Below, one piece after another: positions 25,718-34,490 of a DNA stretch of 64,000 nucleotides. The translations under genes were made by a program, and so were the position numbers. This stretch comes from Polyangium sp. 6x1 (lineage in GTDB: Bacteria > Myxococcota_A > Polyangia > Polyangiales > Polyangiaceae), in NCBI RefSeq assembly GCF_029946515.1, contig NZ_JARZHH010000018.1:112499-176498 (forward strand). The letters are read 5' to 3'. A model generated the notes under the pieces. It worked only from the letters and a program-made list of their open reading frames with translations, searched no databases and was not told the origin of the DNA. Within the stretch, counting starts at the first letter, position 1. Every line of letters starts with the position of its first letter.

Positions 25718-26989
25718 ATGAACTTTGCGCGTCCTTCTCGTCCACGCTCGCCCTCGTTTTTCCGCCGTCTCTTCGCGCCTGCCCTCGCGATGGGCCTCGC
25801 GTCCTGGGTCGCCGCGCTCGGCGCGAGCTGCGGCTCGACGAGCACCGGCACGCCGCCGTGCGAGTCGGTCTACGCCGGCAAGTGCGGCGGCACCTGCGCG
25901 AACGATTTCACCTGTCCGGACGGCCTGTATTGCGGGATCAGCGGCACCTGCACGGCGGACTGCGCCCCCGGCGCGGCCGGATGCCCCGCGGGACAAACGT
26001 GCAACGTCAAGGGGCACTGCATCCCCACGGGCGAAGGCGGATCCGGCGGCATGGGCGGCATCGACTTCGTGACGTCGTCGACGGGCGGCACCGGCCCCGG
26101 CGCCGACGCCTGCGCCGACGTCAACGTCAATTTCGAGAAGCAGATCCCCACCGTGATGCTGCTCATCGATCAATCGGGCAGCATGACCGAGAGCTTCGGC
26201 AACGGCGATCGCTGGGGCGTCCTTTACGACACGCTCATGGATCCGAATGACGGGATCGTGAAGAAGCTCGAAAAGGACGTCCGGTTCGGGCTCGCGCTGT
26301 ACACGAGCAACAACGGCAACGCGGGCGGCACGTGCCCGATGCTCGCGAAGGTGCCGCTCGCGCTGAACAACCACGGGGCCATCGACGCCGTCTATGGCCC
26401 GCAGAGCCCCGCGGGCGACACGCCGACGGGCGAGAGCATCACGGCCGTGACCGCGGATCTCGTCGCGTACCAGGAGGCGGGGCCGAAGATCATCGTGCTC
26501 GCGACCGACGGCGAGCCCGACACCTGCGCCGAGCCAAACCCGCAAAATGGCCAGGACGAGTCGATCGCCGCCGCGCAGGCCGCGTTTGGCAAGGACGTCC
26601 GCACGTTCGTCATCAGCGTCGGCGCCGACGTGAGCCTCGGCCATTTGCAGGACCTGGCGAACGCGGGCGCGGGCCTTTCCGTCGGCGGCGCCGAGAAGGC
26701 CCCGTTCTACCAGGCGCTGAACCCGCAGACGTTGATCGACGCCTTCGACACCATCATCAACGGCGTGCGCTCGTGCGTGCTCAAATTGAATGGCATCGTC
26801 GACGAGACCGCGGCCGCCTCGGGCCAGGTCTACCTCGATGGCAAGTCGCTGCCCTACAACGACATGAACGGCTGGCGGCTCAATGGCCCCGACGAGATCG
26901 AGCTGCTCGGCACCGCGTGCGACACGATCAAGCAGGGCGACCATTCCCTCTCGGTCCAGTTCCCCTGCGGGATCGTCGTCCCGAAGTGA
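25718..26989 (+). CDS. Secreted VWA-domain protein with Cys-rich head
   Basis: The 423-residue protein starts at an ATG with CAGGAG 6 bases upstream. After a signal peptide ending near LGASC, a Cys-rich region (about 45-105: CGGTCANDFTCPDGLYCG, CPAGQTCNVKGHC) resembles EGF/Dickkopf-like modules. A Gly spacer leads to a von Willebrand A domain (about 135-370) with the MIDAS motif DQSGSM, the Thr in the DTPTG loop, and ATDGEPD. VWA domains bind protein partners through a metal ion; here it is likely displayed on the cell surface for adhesion. Similar proteins are abundant in Polyangiales. Confidence 0.88.
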   Translation: MNFARPSRPRSPSFFRRLFAPALAMGLASWVAALGASCGSTSTGTPPCESVYAGKCGGTCANDFTCPDGLYCGISGTCTADCAPGAAGCPAGQTCNVKGHCIPTGEGGSGGMGGIDFVTSSTGGTGPGADACADVNVNFEKQIPTVMLLIDQSGSMTESFGNGDRWGVLYDTLMDPNDGIVKKLEKDVRFGLALYTSNNGNAGGTCPMLAKVPLALNNHGAIDAVYGPQSPAGDTPTGESITAVTADLVAYQEAGPKIIVLATDGEPDTCAEPNPQNGQDESIAAAQAAFGKDVRTFVISVGADVSLGHLQDLANAGAGLSVGGAEKAPFYQALNPQTLIDAFDTIINGVRSCVLKLNGIVDETAAASGQVYLDGKSLPYNDMNGWRLNGPDEIELLGTACDTIKQGDHSLSVQFPCGIVVPK

Positions 26990-26997
26990 TTCGCTGA

Positions 26998-27573
26998 TCA
27001 GCCGCCCATTCGCTTCACGAACGGCACGATCCGCTCGACGAACGCCTGCTTGTGGAACCGGTCGAACTCGGCCCACGTGCAGAGCGTCGAGGTGTCGGTC
27101 ACCCGATCCACGAAGAGCTTCCCGTCGAGGTGGTCCACCTCGTGCTGGAACGTCCCCGCCGTCAAACCCCGCGCGATACGCTCGAACGGCGCGCCGTGCC
27201 GATCCCAGCCGGTCACGCGCACCTCGGCGAAACGCGACACCATGCCGCGCAGGTTCGGCACCGACAGGCAGCCCTCGTAATTGTCGAATCGCTCCTCCGT
27301 GAGCGGCTCGACCACGGGGTTGACCACGATCGTGAGCGGAATGTTCGGCTTGTAGGGATAACGGGGGTTGTCCTTGACCTCGATCGCCACGATCCGCTTC
27401 GGCACGTGCACCTGCGTGGCGGCGAGCCCGGCGCCGTTCGCGTCGTGCATCGTCTCGACGAGGTCGTCGATGAACGCTTGCACCTCGGCCGTGGCGAGCT
27501 CGTCGCGCTCGACCTCGCGCGCTCGCTGGCGGAGCACCGGATGACCAATCTGAGCAATTTTCAGGAGCGTCAC
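26998..27573 (-). CDS. def: Peptide deformylase
   Basis: This enzyme removes the formyl group from the N-terminal Met of new proteins, with a metal held by Cys and two His. The 191-residue protein has all three motifs: GAGLAATQ (47-54), EGCLSV (100-105, ligand Cys102) and HEVDH (144-148, two His ligands). The GTG start at 27573 is chosen because VTLLKIAQIGHPVL matches the family N-terminus and because TAGGCT ends exactly 7 bases upstream, giving a leaderless message. No fmt gene is adjacent. It is convergent with the VWA gene. Confidence 0.95.
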   Translation of the reverse strand: MTLLKIAQIGHPVLRQRAREVERDELATAEVQAFIDDLVETMHDANGAGLAATQVHVPKRIVAIEVKDNPRYPYKPNIPLTIVVNPVVEPLTEERFDNYEGCLSVPNLRGMVSRFAEVRVTGWDRHGAPFERIARGLTAGTFQHEVDHLDGKLFVDRVTDTSTLCTWAEFDRFHKQAFVERIVPFVKRMGG

Positions 27574-27649
27574 GGACGCGAGCCTACCACGAGACGTCAC
27601 GGACGACGCGCGCTCGACGCGGACGCGCGGGCGCCCCAGGGATCGGCGC

Positions 27650-28396
27650 ATGAACCAGGACAAGCGCCAGCCCGACTTTTCCACGAACGTCCCCCAAGGC
27701 AGCGACACCGAGTCGAGCGGACGAACGGACGTCGAGCACGAGGTGCAGGGCGAAGAGGAGAACGCCCCGATCGAGCGCAGCGGCGGCGATGAACGCGAGA
27801 GCGGCTCGATCGAGCGCGCCAAGGCCCACCTCGGGCACGCAGGCCGGGACATCGCCGCCGCGGCGAGCGAGGTGGCGACCGTCGCGCGCGCCGCGGCCGA
27901 GTCCGCCAAGGAAGCATTCAAGGACGAAGTGCCCTCGACCCGGCGGACGGGCGAGCCCTCGAAGGAGAGCACGCTCGACCGGCTGAACGACCTCTTGCGT
28001 GGCGAGCTCGCCAGCGTCGAGACCTACGATCTCGCGCTGCGCAGCGTGCGCGACGCGGACCTCACGAGCTCGCTGCGCCAGATTCACGAGAGCCACCAGC
28101 GGCGCGTCGACCGGCTGCGGAACAAGGTCCGCGAGCTCGGCGGCGAGCCTGCGCAGAGCTCGGGCGTGTGGGGCGCGTTCGCGCGCATCGTGCAGCGCGG
28201 CGCCGACCTGCTCGGCCACCGCGCCGCGCTCGCCGCGCTGGAAGAGGGCGAGGATCAGGGCAAAAAGCGATACATGCGGGACACGGACGAGCTCGAGCCG
28301 CCCGTGCGCGATTTCGTCCTGCAGGAGCTCGCGCCCGAGCAACAACGCACGCACGACCTCGCGCAATCGCTGCAGAAGTTCGTCAAGGCGGCTTGA
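27650..28396 (+). CDS. DUF2383-type ferritin-like protein with acidic head
   Basis: In this 248-residue protein, residues 1-100 are low-complexity and acidic or Ala-rich, including AAAASEVATVARAAAESAKEAF, which would form an amphipathic, LEA-like helix. From about 105 comes a four-helix bundle of the DUF2383/PA2169 group: LDRLNDLLRGELASVETYDL, LRQIHESHQRRVDRLRNKV, and a final helix with DFVLQELAPEQQRTHDL. Such ferritin-like domains appear in stress proteins; the metal ligands (Glu, His) are partly present (E..HESHQRR). It is divergent from def, with 76 bases between the starts. Confidence 0.78.
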   Translation: MNQDKRQPDFSTNVPQGSDTESSGRTDVEHEVQGEEENAPIERSGGDERESGSIERAKAHLGHAGRDIAAAASEVATVARAAAESAKEAFKDEVPSTRRTGEPSKESTLDRLNDLLRGELASVETYDLALRSVRDADLTSSLRQIHESHQRRVDRLRNKVRELGGEPAQSSGVWGAFARIVQRGADLLGHRAALAALEEGEDQGKKRYMRDTDELEPPVRDFVLQELAPEQQRTHDLAQSLQKFVKAA

Positions 28397-28401
28397 GCCG
28401 T

Positions 28402-28445
28402 CCCCTCTCCCGAATCTCTGCCCCCTCCCCCGAAAGGGAGAGGGG
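28402..28445. terminator. Inverted repeat between convergent genes
   Basis: CCCCTCTCCC (28402-28411) pairs perfectly with GGGAGAGGGG (28436-28445) over a 24-base C-rich loop. It lies between the ends of the DUF2383 gene and the zinc-ribbon kinase gene. G-rich flanks (GGGGGTTGGGGG) follow. It probably serves as a two-way terminator and has the look of a dispersed intergenic repeat. Confidence 0.6.
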
Positions 28446-28465
28446 GTTGGGGGTGAGGGAGTGTT

Positions 28466-29548
28466 TCACTTCCAGGCAGGCGGCGTCATCCCCAGCTTGT
28501 TGTAAAAAAACTTCGCCGCCGTCCGCGAGAGCTGATCCTTCGGCTCATACACGTCCGGACCACGCGGCAAGAGCCCCGCCGACAGCGACCCGAGCCGCTT
28601 GCCCATGAGCCGCTCGACGTCGTCGCAAAAAGCCTCCATCGTCGAATACCGATCCTCGGGCTTCTTGCGCAGCGCCTTCATGATCACGCCTTCCGTGGCC
28701 CGATCGATGCCCGGCAGCACCTCCGAGGGCTCGCGCGGCGGCACGATGAGCTGCCTCGCCAGAAGGATCGCATAATCGTCCGCGCGGAACGGCAGCTCCC
28801 CGACCAGCATGCGATACATCATCACGCCGAGCGCATACACGTCCGACCGCGGATCCGACTTGTCCCCGACGACCTGCTCCGGCGGCATGTATTCGGGCGT
28901 CCCCACGGCCACCCCCGCCTGCGTGACCGCCTTGGCCGCTTCGAGCTTCGACAAACCGAAATCGAGCACCTTCGTGTTGTAAGGTTCGCCCGGCTCGCCG
29001 ACCAGGAAGAGATTGTCCGGCTTCACGTCGCGATGCACGATCCCCGCGCGGTGCGCCGCCCCGAGCGCCGAGGCCGTGTGCGAAAGCACCGGGAGCGCGA
29101 TATGGAGCGGCATCGTCGTATCGCGACGTAGCCAGTCTCCCAGCGTCTCGCCGAAGAGATATTCCATCACGAGGAATGGCACGCCGTCCGGCCGCTCCCC
29201 CGTATCGAGCACCTTTACGATGTTGGGATGGGCGAGCGCGTTTGCCGCCTTCGCCTCGCGGTCGAAACGCGCGCGCGCGCCGGGCGCGCGGAGGTGCAGC
29301 GAATCGAGCATCTTGATGGCGACCGGCTCGCTCGTGTTCCGATCCAGCGCCAGGTAGATCCGGGCCATCCCCCCCCGACCGATGAGCCCTCGCACCTCGT
29401 AGCGGCCGCCGAGCACCGCGCCCGTATCGGACGTGGGTTTGGCGCGCAGCAACGATACGTCCGGCGTCGTGACGAGCTTGGTCCCGTCGTACGGACAGAA
29501 GCGGTGCTCTTCATCCTCGAAACGCCTGAGACAACGCGGGCAATACAT
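28466..29548 (-). CDS. Ser/Thr protein kinase with N-terminal zinc ribbon
   Basis: The 360-residue kinase starts with a zinc ribbon (CPRCLRRFEDEEHRFCPYDG, residues 3-22). The kinase domain runs from about 47 to 315: glycine loop GRGGMARIYLA, VAIKML (ATP Lys), HRDVKPDN, DFG in VLDFGLSK, and YMPPEQ in place of APE. There is no membrane segment, so it is cytoplasmic. Targets are unknown. A GGAG lies just before the ATG. It runs convergently to the DUF2383 gene, separated by the inverted repeat. Confidence 0.93.
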   Translation of the reverse strand: MYCPRCLRRFEDEEHRFCPYDGTKLVTTPDVSLLRAKPTSDTGAVLGGRYEVRGLIGRGGMARIYLALDRNTSEPVAIKMLDSLHLRAPGARARFDREAKAANALAHPNIVKVLDTGERPDGVPFLVMEYLFGETLGDWLRRDTTMPLHIALPVLSHTASALGAAHRAGIVHRDVKPDNLFLVGEPGEPYNTKVLDFGLSKLEAAKAVTQAGVAVGTPEYMPPEQVVGDKSDPRSDVYALGVMMYRMLVGELPFRADDYAILLARQLIVPPREPSEVLPGIDRATEGVIMKALRKKPEDRYSTMEAFCDDVERLMGKRLGSLSAGLLPRGPDVYEPKDQLSRTAAKFFYNKLGMTPPAWK

Positions 29549-29571
29549 CGGTCTCCGTCCCGTTCAAGAGA

Positions 29572-30213
29572 TCACGGCATCGCGCCGCCGCAGATCCAGT
29601 CCGATACCGTCTGAATCTTCTCATTCGAGAGCGCGATGGCCGGCGGCATCTTGTTTCCGGCGCATTTGTCGACGTTCATCATCTTGTCGATGATGTAGCT
29701 CTCCGAAGGGGCGCCCGGCTTGACGCGCATCCGCGTCTCGCCCGCGCATTGCTCGGCCGGCACGTCCACGAGCTCCGCGAGCGCGTTCGCGCTCGTCAGA
29801 TCGAGCCCCTGCTTCGCGCCCGCGCCCGAATGGCAGCCGCCGATCGCGCAGCTCGCCGTCAGGATCGTCTGCACGTCGGCGAACGAGACGCTCGTGTTTG
29901 CGCAGGTGCAAACGCCGCCCGCGCAGGTTTGTCCCGGCGCGCACTTGTTGTCGCAGGCGCCGCAGTTCAGCACATCCGTCATCGTATCGCCGCAGCCGCC
30001 GCCGGCGCCGCCAGCGCCGCCCGCGCCGCCCATGCCGCCGCTGCCCGAGCTGCTGCTGCTCGAGCTGCTGCTCGCCGGCGACCCGCCTGCGCCGCCTTCG
30101 CCGCCGGCGCCGCCCGAGCCATCCGAGCCGTCCGAGCAGCCCGTGCCCGCGAAGCCGAGCACCGCCGCGCAGGGAACGGCGATAAGCCAAAGTTTCAACC
30201 AACGATTCGACAT
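29572..30213 (-). CDS. Lipoprotein with Ser/Gly tether and CX4CH heme-like motif
   Basis: The 213-residue protein has a lipoprotein signal (AVLGFAGTGCSDG), a tether rich in Gly and Ser (SSSSSSSSSSGSGGMGGAGG), a small Cys cluster (CGACDNKCAPGQTCAGGVCTC) and a C-terminal cytochrome-like domain. The domain has CAIGGCHSG (CX4CH rather than CXXCH), GLDLTSANALAELVD, and a distal NKMPPA that could offer the axial Met. The family resembles planctomycete-type cytochrome domains that bind heme or have lost it. GGAGG lies upstream of the ATG. It starts 24 bases upstream of the kinase gene's end and on the same strand as its neighbours. Confidence 0.75.
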   Translation of the reverse strand: MSNRWLKLWLIAVPCAAVLGFAGTGCSDGSDGSGGAGGEGGAGGSPASSSSSSSSSGSGGMGGAGGAGGAGGGCGDTMTDVLNCGACDNKCAPGQTCAGGVCTCANTSVSFADVQTILTASCAIGGCHSGAGAKQGLDLTSANALAELVDVPAEQCAGETRMRVKPGAPSESYIIDKMMNVDKCAGNKMPPAIALSNEKIQTVSDWICGGAMP

Positions 30214-30257
30214 CGACCAACCTCCAACCAAGTCAACCTGAAAAGCGGCCCCGCGGA

Positions 30258-30935
30258 TCAGCCGAGGTGCCGGTGCAAGAAAGCAATGGTGCGGCTCCAG
30301 GCGAGCGCGGCCGCCTCCGGGACGTACACGTCCTTGCGCGACTCGTGCGCGAACGCGTGCCCGGCCTCGTACACGTGGAGCTCCATGGTTTGTCCGCGCG
30401 AATGCATCTGCTCCATCACCGCGCGGGCGGCGTCCGCCTTGGCCCACTCGTCCTTCGACGCGAAATGAGCGAGGATCGGCGCCTTCACCTTCGCGTAATC
30501 GAACTTGTCCGAGGGCGCGAGGCCGTAAAACGGCACGACGGCCTCGAGCTCCGGCACGACGGTGGCCGAGGCGAACGAGAGCGCGCCGCCGAGGCAGAAC
30601 CCGACCACGCCGACGTGCCCGTTGCTCCGCGGATGCTGCTTCAAGAAGGCCGCCGCGCTGCCGATCTCGTCGAGCGCGCGTGGCCAATCGAGGCCTTCCA
30701 TGAGCTTCTGGGCCTCGGCGGGGTCGACGGTCCAGCGCCCGTGATAGAGATCGGGGATCGCCACGAGGAACCCTTCCTTGGCGAGGCGGGCGGCGACGTG
30801 CCGGATCTGCCCGTTGAGCCCCCACCACTCCTGGATCAGCACCACCGCGGGCGCCCGCTCCACGCCCTCGGGCGCCACGAGCTCACCCGGCGCATCGGCC
30901 CCACTTTTCGTCGGAAATTTGATCGGTTCGTACAT
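30258..30935 (-). CDS. Dienelactone hydrolase family protein
   Basis: The 225-residue protein has the usual length. It carries GFCLGGALSF (nucleophile Cys), VVLIQEWWGLNGQIRHVAARLA (conserved Glu and oxyanion region), an Asp in ASKDEWA, and the catalytic His in YEAGHAFAHE. The class hydrolyses dienelactones or related esters in the cytoplasm; the physiological substrate in this organism is unknown. GGAGG lies 8 bases before the ATG at 30935. A TAGGCT hexamer (30992-30987) would give a leader of about 45 bases, so this gene has a conventional leader. Confidence 0.9.
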   Translation of the reverse strand: MYEPIKFPTKSGADAPGELVAPEGVERAPAVVLIQEWWGLNGQIRHVAARLAKEGFLVAIPDLYHGRWTVDPAEAQKLMEGLDWPRALDEIGSAAAFLKQHPRSNGHVGVVGFCLGGALSFASATVVPELEAVVPFYGLAPSDKFDYAKVKAPILAHFASKDEWAKADAARAVMEQMHSRGQTMELHVYEAGHAFAHESRKDVYVPEAAALAWSRTIAFLHRHLG

Positions 30936-31061
30936 GGTGCTCGCCTCCGTGCATCCCTCGCGCAGCCGCGCGGGCGGGCGGAGCATAGCCTAGTTCGTCG
31001 TGGCGAGGGCGGCTCTCGGGTGGGGTGTTCGGTACGATCGCGAAACACCCCTGCGCTCACT

Positions 31062-33722
31062 TCAGCGGAGCCACGCTTCGATCTCGGCGATCTGTTCCTC
31101 GGTGCCAGCGCCGATGGAGCGGAAGAGCTCCACCGCCCGGCGCGCGTGCGGGATCGCCTGGGCTTTTGCGTGGCCCGCGCACACCCACGCCTTCGCGTGC
31201 AGGAACGCGAGGGCCGCCGCGTCCTCGGGCTCGCACGCGGACTTCGCGCAGATGGCGAGCGCCCGCTGCGTCTCGTCGAGGCCTTCGGCGCACGCGCCCT
31301 CCGCGACGTACACCTGGCCGACGCCCGTGAGCGCGCGCGCGCGGTCCGGCGCGTCGGGCCCGAGGGCCCGCTCCAAGGCCGCCGCCGACTCGATGTAACG
31401 AGCGCGCGCGTCCGGATATCGCTTCAGGCGGTAGAGCGCCTCGGCGAGGTTCGAGGCCGCACGGCCAATCCGCGGATGGTTCGCGCCGAGCGTGCGCTTG
31501 TATCCTGCGAGCGCCGCCTCGAACACCGGGACCGCCTCGGTGTAGCGGCCGGCGTTGCCGAGCGCCGCGCCGTAGGAATTGAGCGCCTGGAACGCGTCGG
31601 GGTGATCGGCGCCGAGCGCTGCGACGAAGAGGTCGTACGACTCCTTCAGCAGCGGCAGCGCGTCGTCGAAGCGACCCTGGTGCAAGATCGCGCTCGCCAG
31701 ATTGGAGAGCACGCGGGCGCGGCTCGGGTGCGCCGCGCCGAGCCGCTTGCGGACGCTCTCCTCCACGCGGCGAAAATGCTCCTCGGCCAGCCGCAGGTTG
31801 CCGCGGCGCGCCTCGATGACCCCGCGCACCGTGGCGACGCGATCGAGGAGCGGCGCATCGTCGGGGCCGAGCAGCGCGTCGGCTTGCGACGCCCATCGTT
31901 CGCCGTCGTCGGGACGCGAGCGCAGATACCCGACGACGTAGGCGAGCTCCGCGAACGCCTCGGCAGCGAGGACGCGGCTGCCCACCCGGTGCGCGGCGAG
32001 CGCTGCGTCGAATATCTCGCGCTCGGCCTCGTCGAGGCGGCCGAGCGGCTCGAGCGTGCGCGCGTGCTCGACGAGGAGCGCGGCCCGCGCGGCGGCGGCG
32101 TTGGGTGGAGCCTCGCGTCCGAGCGCGGCCTTGGTGACACGCTCGGCCTCGGCGAACTTTCCGAGGTCCTGCAGGGTCCTTCCGCGCTGCACGTCGGCGC
32201 GGATCACCACGCACGCCTCGCATGGCTCCGCGTCGGCAGGATCGACCTTGACCGCTACGCAGGTGTCGAGCGGCGCCATTCGTTCGACGACGGATGTCGC
32301 GCGGTTGACCGCGTCGGTCCCTCCGAGCGAGAGCACCTCGACGGCAGCATCGAGCTCTGCCAGGCGCTCGTCCAGGCAGGCGACACGCGCGCGGAAGAGG
32401 GGATCGGGCTGCGCCGCTTCGACCAGCGCTTCGCACGCCTCGACGCGCTCGGCCCGCCAGGCGGACGCGCGTGCCGAGACCGCGCCGTCGACGGCACCAA
32501 AGGCCTGCGCGGCATACGAGAGGCCCGTGCGGTCGAAGGCCTCACGCACCACGGCGCGGCGCGCGTCGTCCCACGCGGCCCGGTGCCGCTCCTCGGCGAG
32601 CACGCACGTTGGATGACGGCGGACGGCCTCGTTCGGCCGCGCGACGAGGACGACGCCGAAGATCAGCAGGGCCGCGCCGATCAGCATCGGGAGGCCGAAA
32701 CGACGAGGCTTCTCGATCGCGCGTTCGAGCGCGTCGACGAGTGTGGTCACCGAAGGATGCCGCTCGCGAGGATCGGGATGGAGCCCGCCTTGCAGCAGGC
32801 GGCGCACGGCGGGAGGCACCGGCGACGCCGCTGGCGCGCGGGCCGCCTGCTCCCGCACGGCCCGCGCGAGCTCGGCGACGGTGCGACCCTCGAAGGGGCG
32901 CTCGCCATACAGCGCTTCCCATAACGACACGCAAAACGCGAACTGGTCGGAGGCCTCGGTGGCCGGCGCGCCTTCGAGCTGATCCGGCGCCATGTAGACC
33001 GGCGTTCCGAGGAGCGCGCCCGTCTCCGTGAGGGCCAGGGCGGTCGGGGCGGCGGCCGCTTCGTCGCGGAGCCTGGTTTCGGCGGCCAGGCCGAAGTCGG
33101 TGACCTGCGCGCGCCCATCGGCGCGCACGAGGACGTTGTCGGGCTTCAGGTCCCGATGCACGACCCCGGCTGCGTGTGCAGCGGCGAGACCGCGCCCGAC
33201 CTGGATCCACAAACGCAGGATCTCGCGCCACGGGCGTGGCTCCCGCGTGGCCCAGGCGCGGGCCGACCCGCCGGGGACGAACTCGAGCGCGATGAACGCC
33301 TGCTGCGCCCACGTCCCCACGTCGAACACGGTCACGACGTTCGGGTGCGACAGGCGCGCCAGCGTCTGGGCTTCACGCGCGAGCCGCGCGCGCCGCTGCT
33401 CCTCCTCCGCGAAAGGCCGCGACGAGAAGCGCAAGAGCTTCAGCGCCACCTTGCGGTCGAGCTCGGGATCGTAGGCGGCGAACACCTGCCCCATGGCGCC
33501 GACGCCGACCCGCTCCACGACGAGGTACCGGCCGATCGCCGTCCCGCGTGTCACGAGCGCCGGGGGCGCCGGCGCGGCGGCCCCGCTCGCGCGCAGCGCC
33601 GCGGCCACCACGCGCCGGCAGCGGGGGCAGGTGTCGAGGTGCTCTTCGGCCTTGGCCAAGGCGGCCCCGTCGAGCTGCCCGACGGACAGCTCGAACAAGA
33701 GGTTCTCGTCGAGGCAGGCCAT
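31062..33722 (-). CDS. Ser/Thr kinase with anti-sigma-type zinc motif and TPR domain
   Basis: This 886-residue protein has four parts. Residues 1-45 carry H28-X3-C32-X2-C35, the zinc anti-sigma signature (HLDTCPRC). The kinase domain (about 65-325) shows GVGAMGQVFA, VALKLL, HRDLKPDN, DFG in VTDFGLAAE and YMAPDQ. A membrane helix follows at about 347-366 (LPMLIGAALLIFGVVLVA). The remainder, outside the membrane, is a long TPR array with repeats such as AQALNSYGAALGNAGRYTEAVPVFEAAL. The gene begins 16 bases after a lipoprotein gene and lies two genes downstream of a sigma factor, its probable partner. Confidence 0.93.
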   Translation of the reverse strand: MACLDENLLFELSVGQLDGAALAKAEEHLDTCPRCRRVVAAALRASGAAAPAPPALVTRGTAIGRYLVVERVGVGAMGQVFAAYDPELDRKVALKLLRFSSRPFAEEEQRRARLAREAQTLARLSHPNVVTVFDVGTWAQQAFIALEFVPGGSARAWATREPRPWREILRLWIQVGRGLAAAHAAGVVHRDLKPDNVLVRADGRAQVTDFGLAAETRLRDEAAAAPTALALTETGALLGTPVYMAPDQLEGAPATEASDQFAFCVSLWEALYGERPFEGRTVAELARAVREQAARAPAASPVPPAVRRLLQGGLHPDPRERHPSVTTLVDALERAIEKPRRFGLPMLIGAALLIFGVVLVARPNEAVRRHPTCVLAEERHRAAWDDARRAVVREAFDRTGLSYAAQAFGAVDGAVSARASAWRAERVEACEALVEAAQPDPLFRARVACLDERLAELDAAVEVLSLGGTDAVNRATSVVERMAPLDTCVAVKVDPADAEPCEACVVIRADVQRGRTLQDLGKFAEAERVTKAALGREAPPNAAAARAALLVEHARTLEPLGRLDEAEREIFDAALAAHRVGSRVLAAEAFAELAYVVGYLRSRPDDGERWASQADALLGPDDAPLLDRVATVRGVIEARRGNLRLAEEHFRRVEESVRKRLGAAHPSRARVLSNLASAILHQGRFDDALPLLKESYDLFVAALGADHPDAFQALNSYGAALGNAGRYTEAVPVFEAALAGYKRTLGANHPRIGRAASNLAEALYRLKRYPDARARYIESAAALERALGPDAPDRARALTGVGQVYVAEGACAEGLDETQRALAICAKSACEPEDAAALAFLHAKAWVCAGHAKAQAIPHARRAVELFRSIGAGTEEQIAEIEAWLR

Positions 33723-33738
33723 CAGCGTGTCTTGGGCC

Positions 33739-34392
33739 TCAGTTCACGACGCACTGCCCGAGCGCGTCGTTGCACTTGAATGCGCTCGGGCAATCGGCGT
33801 TGTACTTGCACGGCAGCCCGCCGCAATTGGCGCTCGCCTCCACGCAATGCTCCGTGGCCGCGTTGCATTTCGACTCGTTCGAACAATCGGCGTCGTACAT
33901 GCACGCGGCACCGTGACACGCCGGGGTGGCGACGGCGATGCGGCAATACGAGCCGAACCCGTACTCGTCGCGGCAGACCGTGCCGACGACCTCCGGCTCG
34001 CCGCTCCCGTTGCAGGTCCAGTCCCCGGCCTGCGTCTTGCCGAGGCAATCGGTCTCCGCGATCCATTTGTCCTGGCAGAGATCGTTCTGCGTCTTGCTCA
34101 TGATGTCGACGCACTGAGCCGTCGAGGTGAACCAGCCGGGGCAGCCGGCGAGCATCGTCTTTTCGCAGAAGACCTGGAGCCGTTCCATTTCGGTGAGGCC
34201 GCTCTGCCCGGACGAAGTGGACGACGACGAGCTGGAAGAAGACGACGACGAACCGGGACCGCTCCCGCCCTCGCCCCCGCTCCCGCCCTCGCCCCCGCTC
34301 CCGCCCTCGCCATTGTTGGAGCCGGAGCTCCCGGTGCCGGAGCTGCAGGCGAGGAGGAACGCGAGAGGGAACGACCACACGAGTTGTTTCAC
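33739..34392 (-). CDS. Cys-rich lipoprotein with Gly/Ser tether
   Basis: The 217-residue protein starts at GTG, with AAGGAG 7 bases upstream. The signal ends in LAFLLACSSG. A tether of GGEGGSGG repeats and a run of Ser leads to a Cys-rich domain (about 75-217) with two similar motifs, ACMYDADCSNESKCNAATEHC and PCKYNADCPSAFKCNDALGQC, i.e. a tandem 'DADC/NADC' repeat. It may be a surface sensor or binding protein. It sits between a sigma factor and a membrane kinase in the same transcript, which suggests a role in the same signalling path (inference). Confidence 0.72.
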   Translation of the reverse strand: MKQLVWSFPLAFLLACSSGTGSSGSNNGEGGSGGEGGSGGEGGSGPGSSSSSSSSSSSTSSGQSGLTEMERLQVFCEKTMLAGCPGWFTSTAQCVDIMSKTQNDLCQDKWIAETDCLGKTQAGDWTCNGSGEPEVVGTVCRDEYGFGSYCRIAVATPACHGAACMYDADCSNESKCNAATEHCVEASANCGGLPCKYNADCPSAFKCNDALGQCVVN

Positions 34393-34490
34393 GACGAGAC
34401 TCCTTGGTGACGTGGAGGAACACCGCGGCCGGTGCACATGCACCCCGCACCAAGGGACAGGTCGTCGGGAGTCGAGGTCGCAACAAATCG

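Noticed and set aside
34098..34392. CDS for the Cys-rich lipoprotein starting far upstream in the 559-codon frame
   Set aside because: The upstream part overlaps the sigma-factor gene in another frame. A GTG at 34392 with AAGGAG 7 bases before it and a signal peptide right after is a better start.
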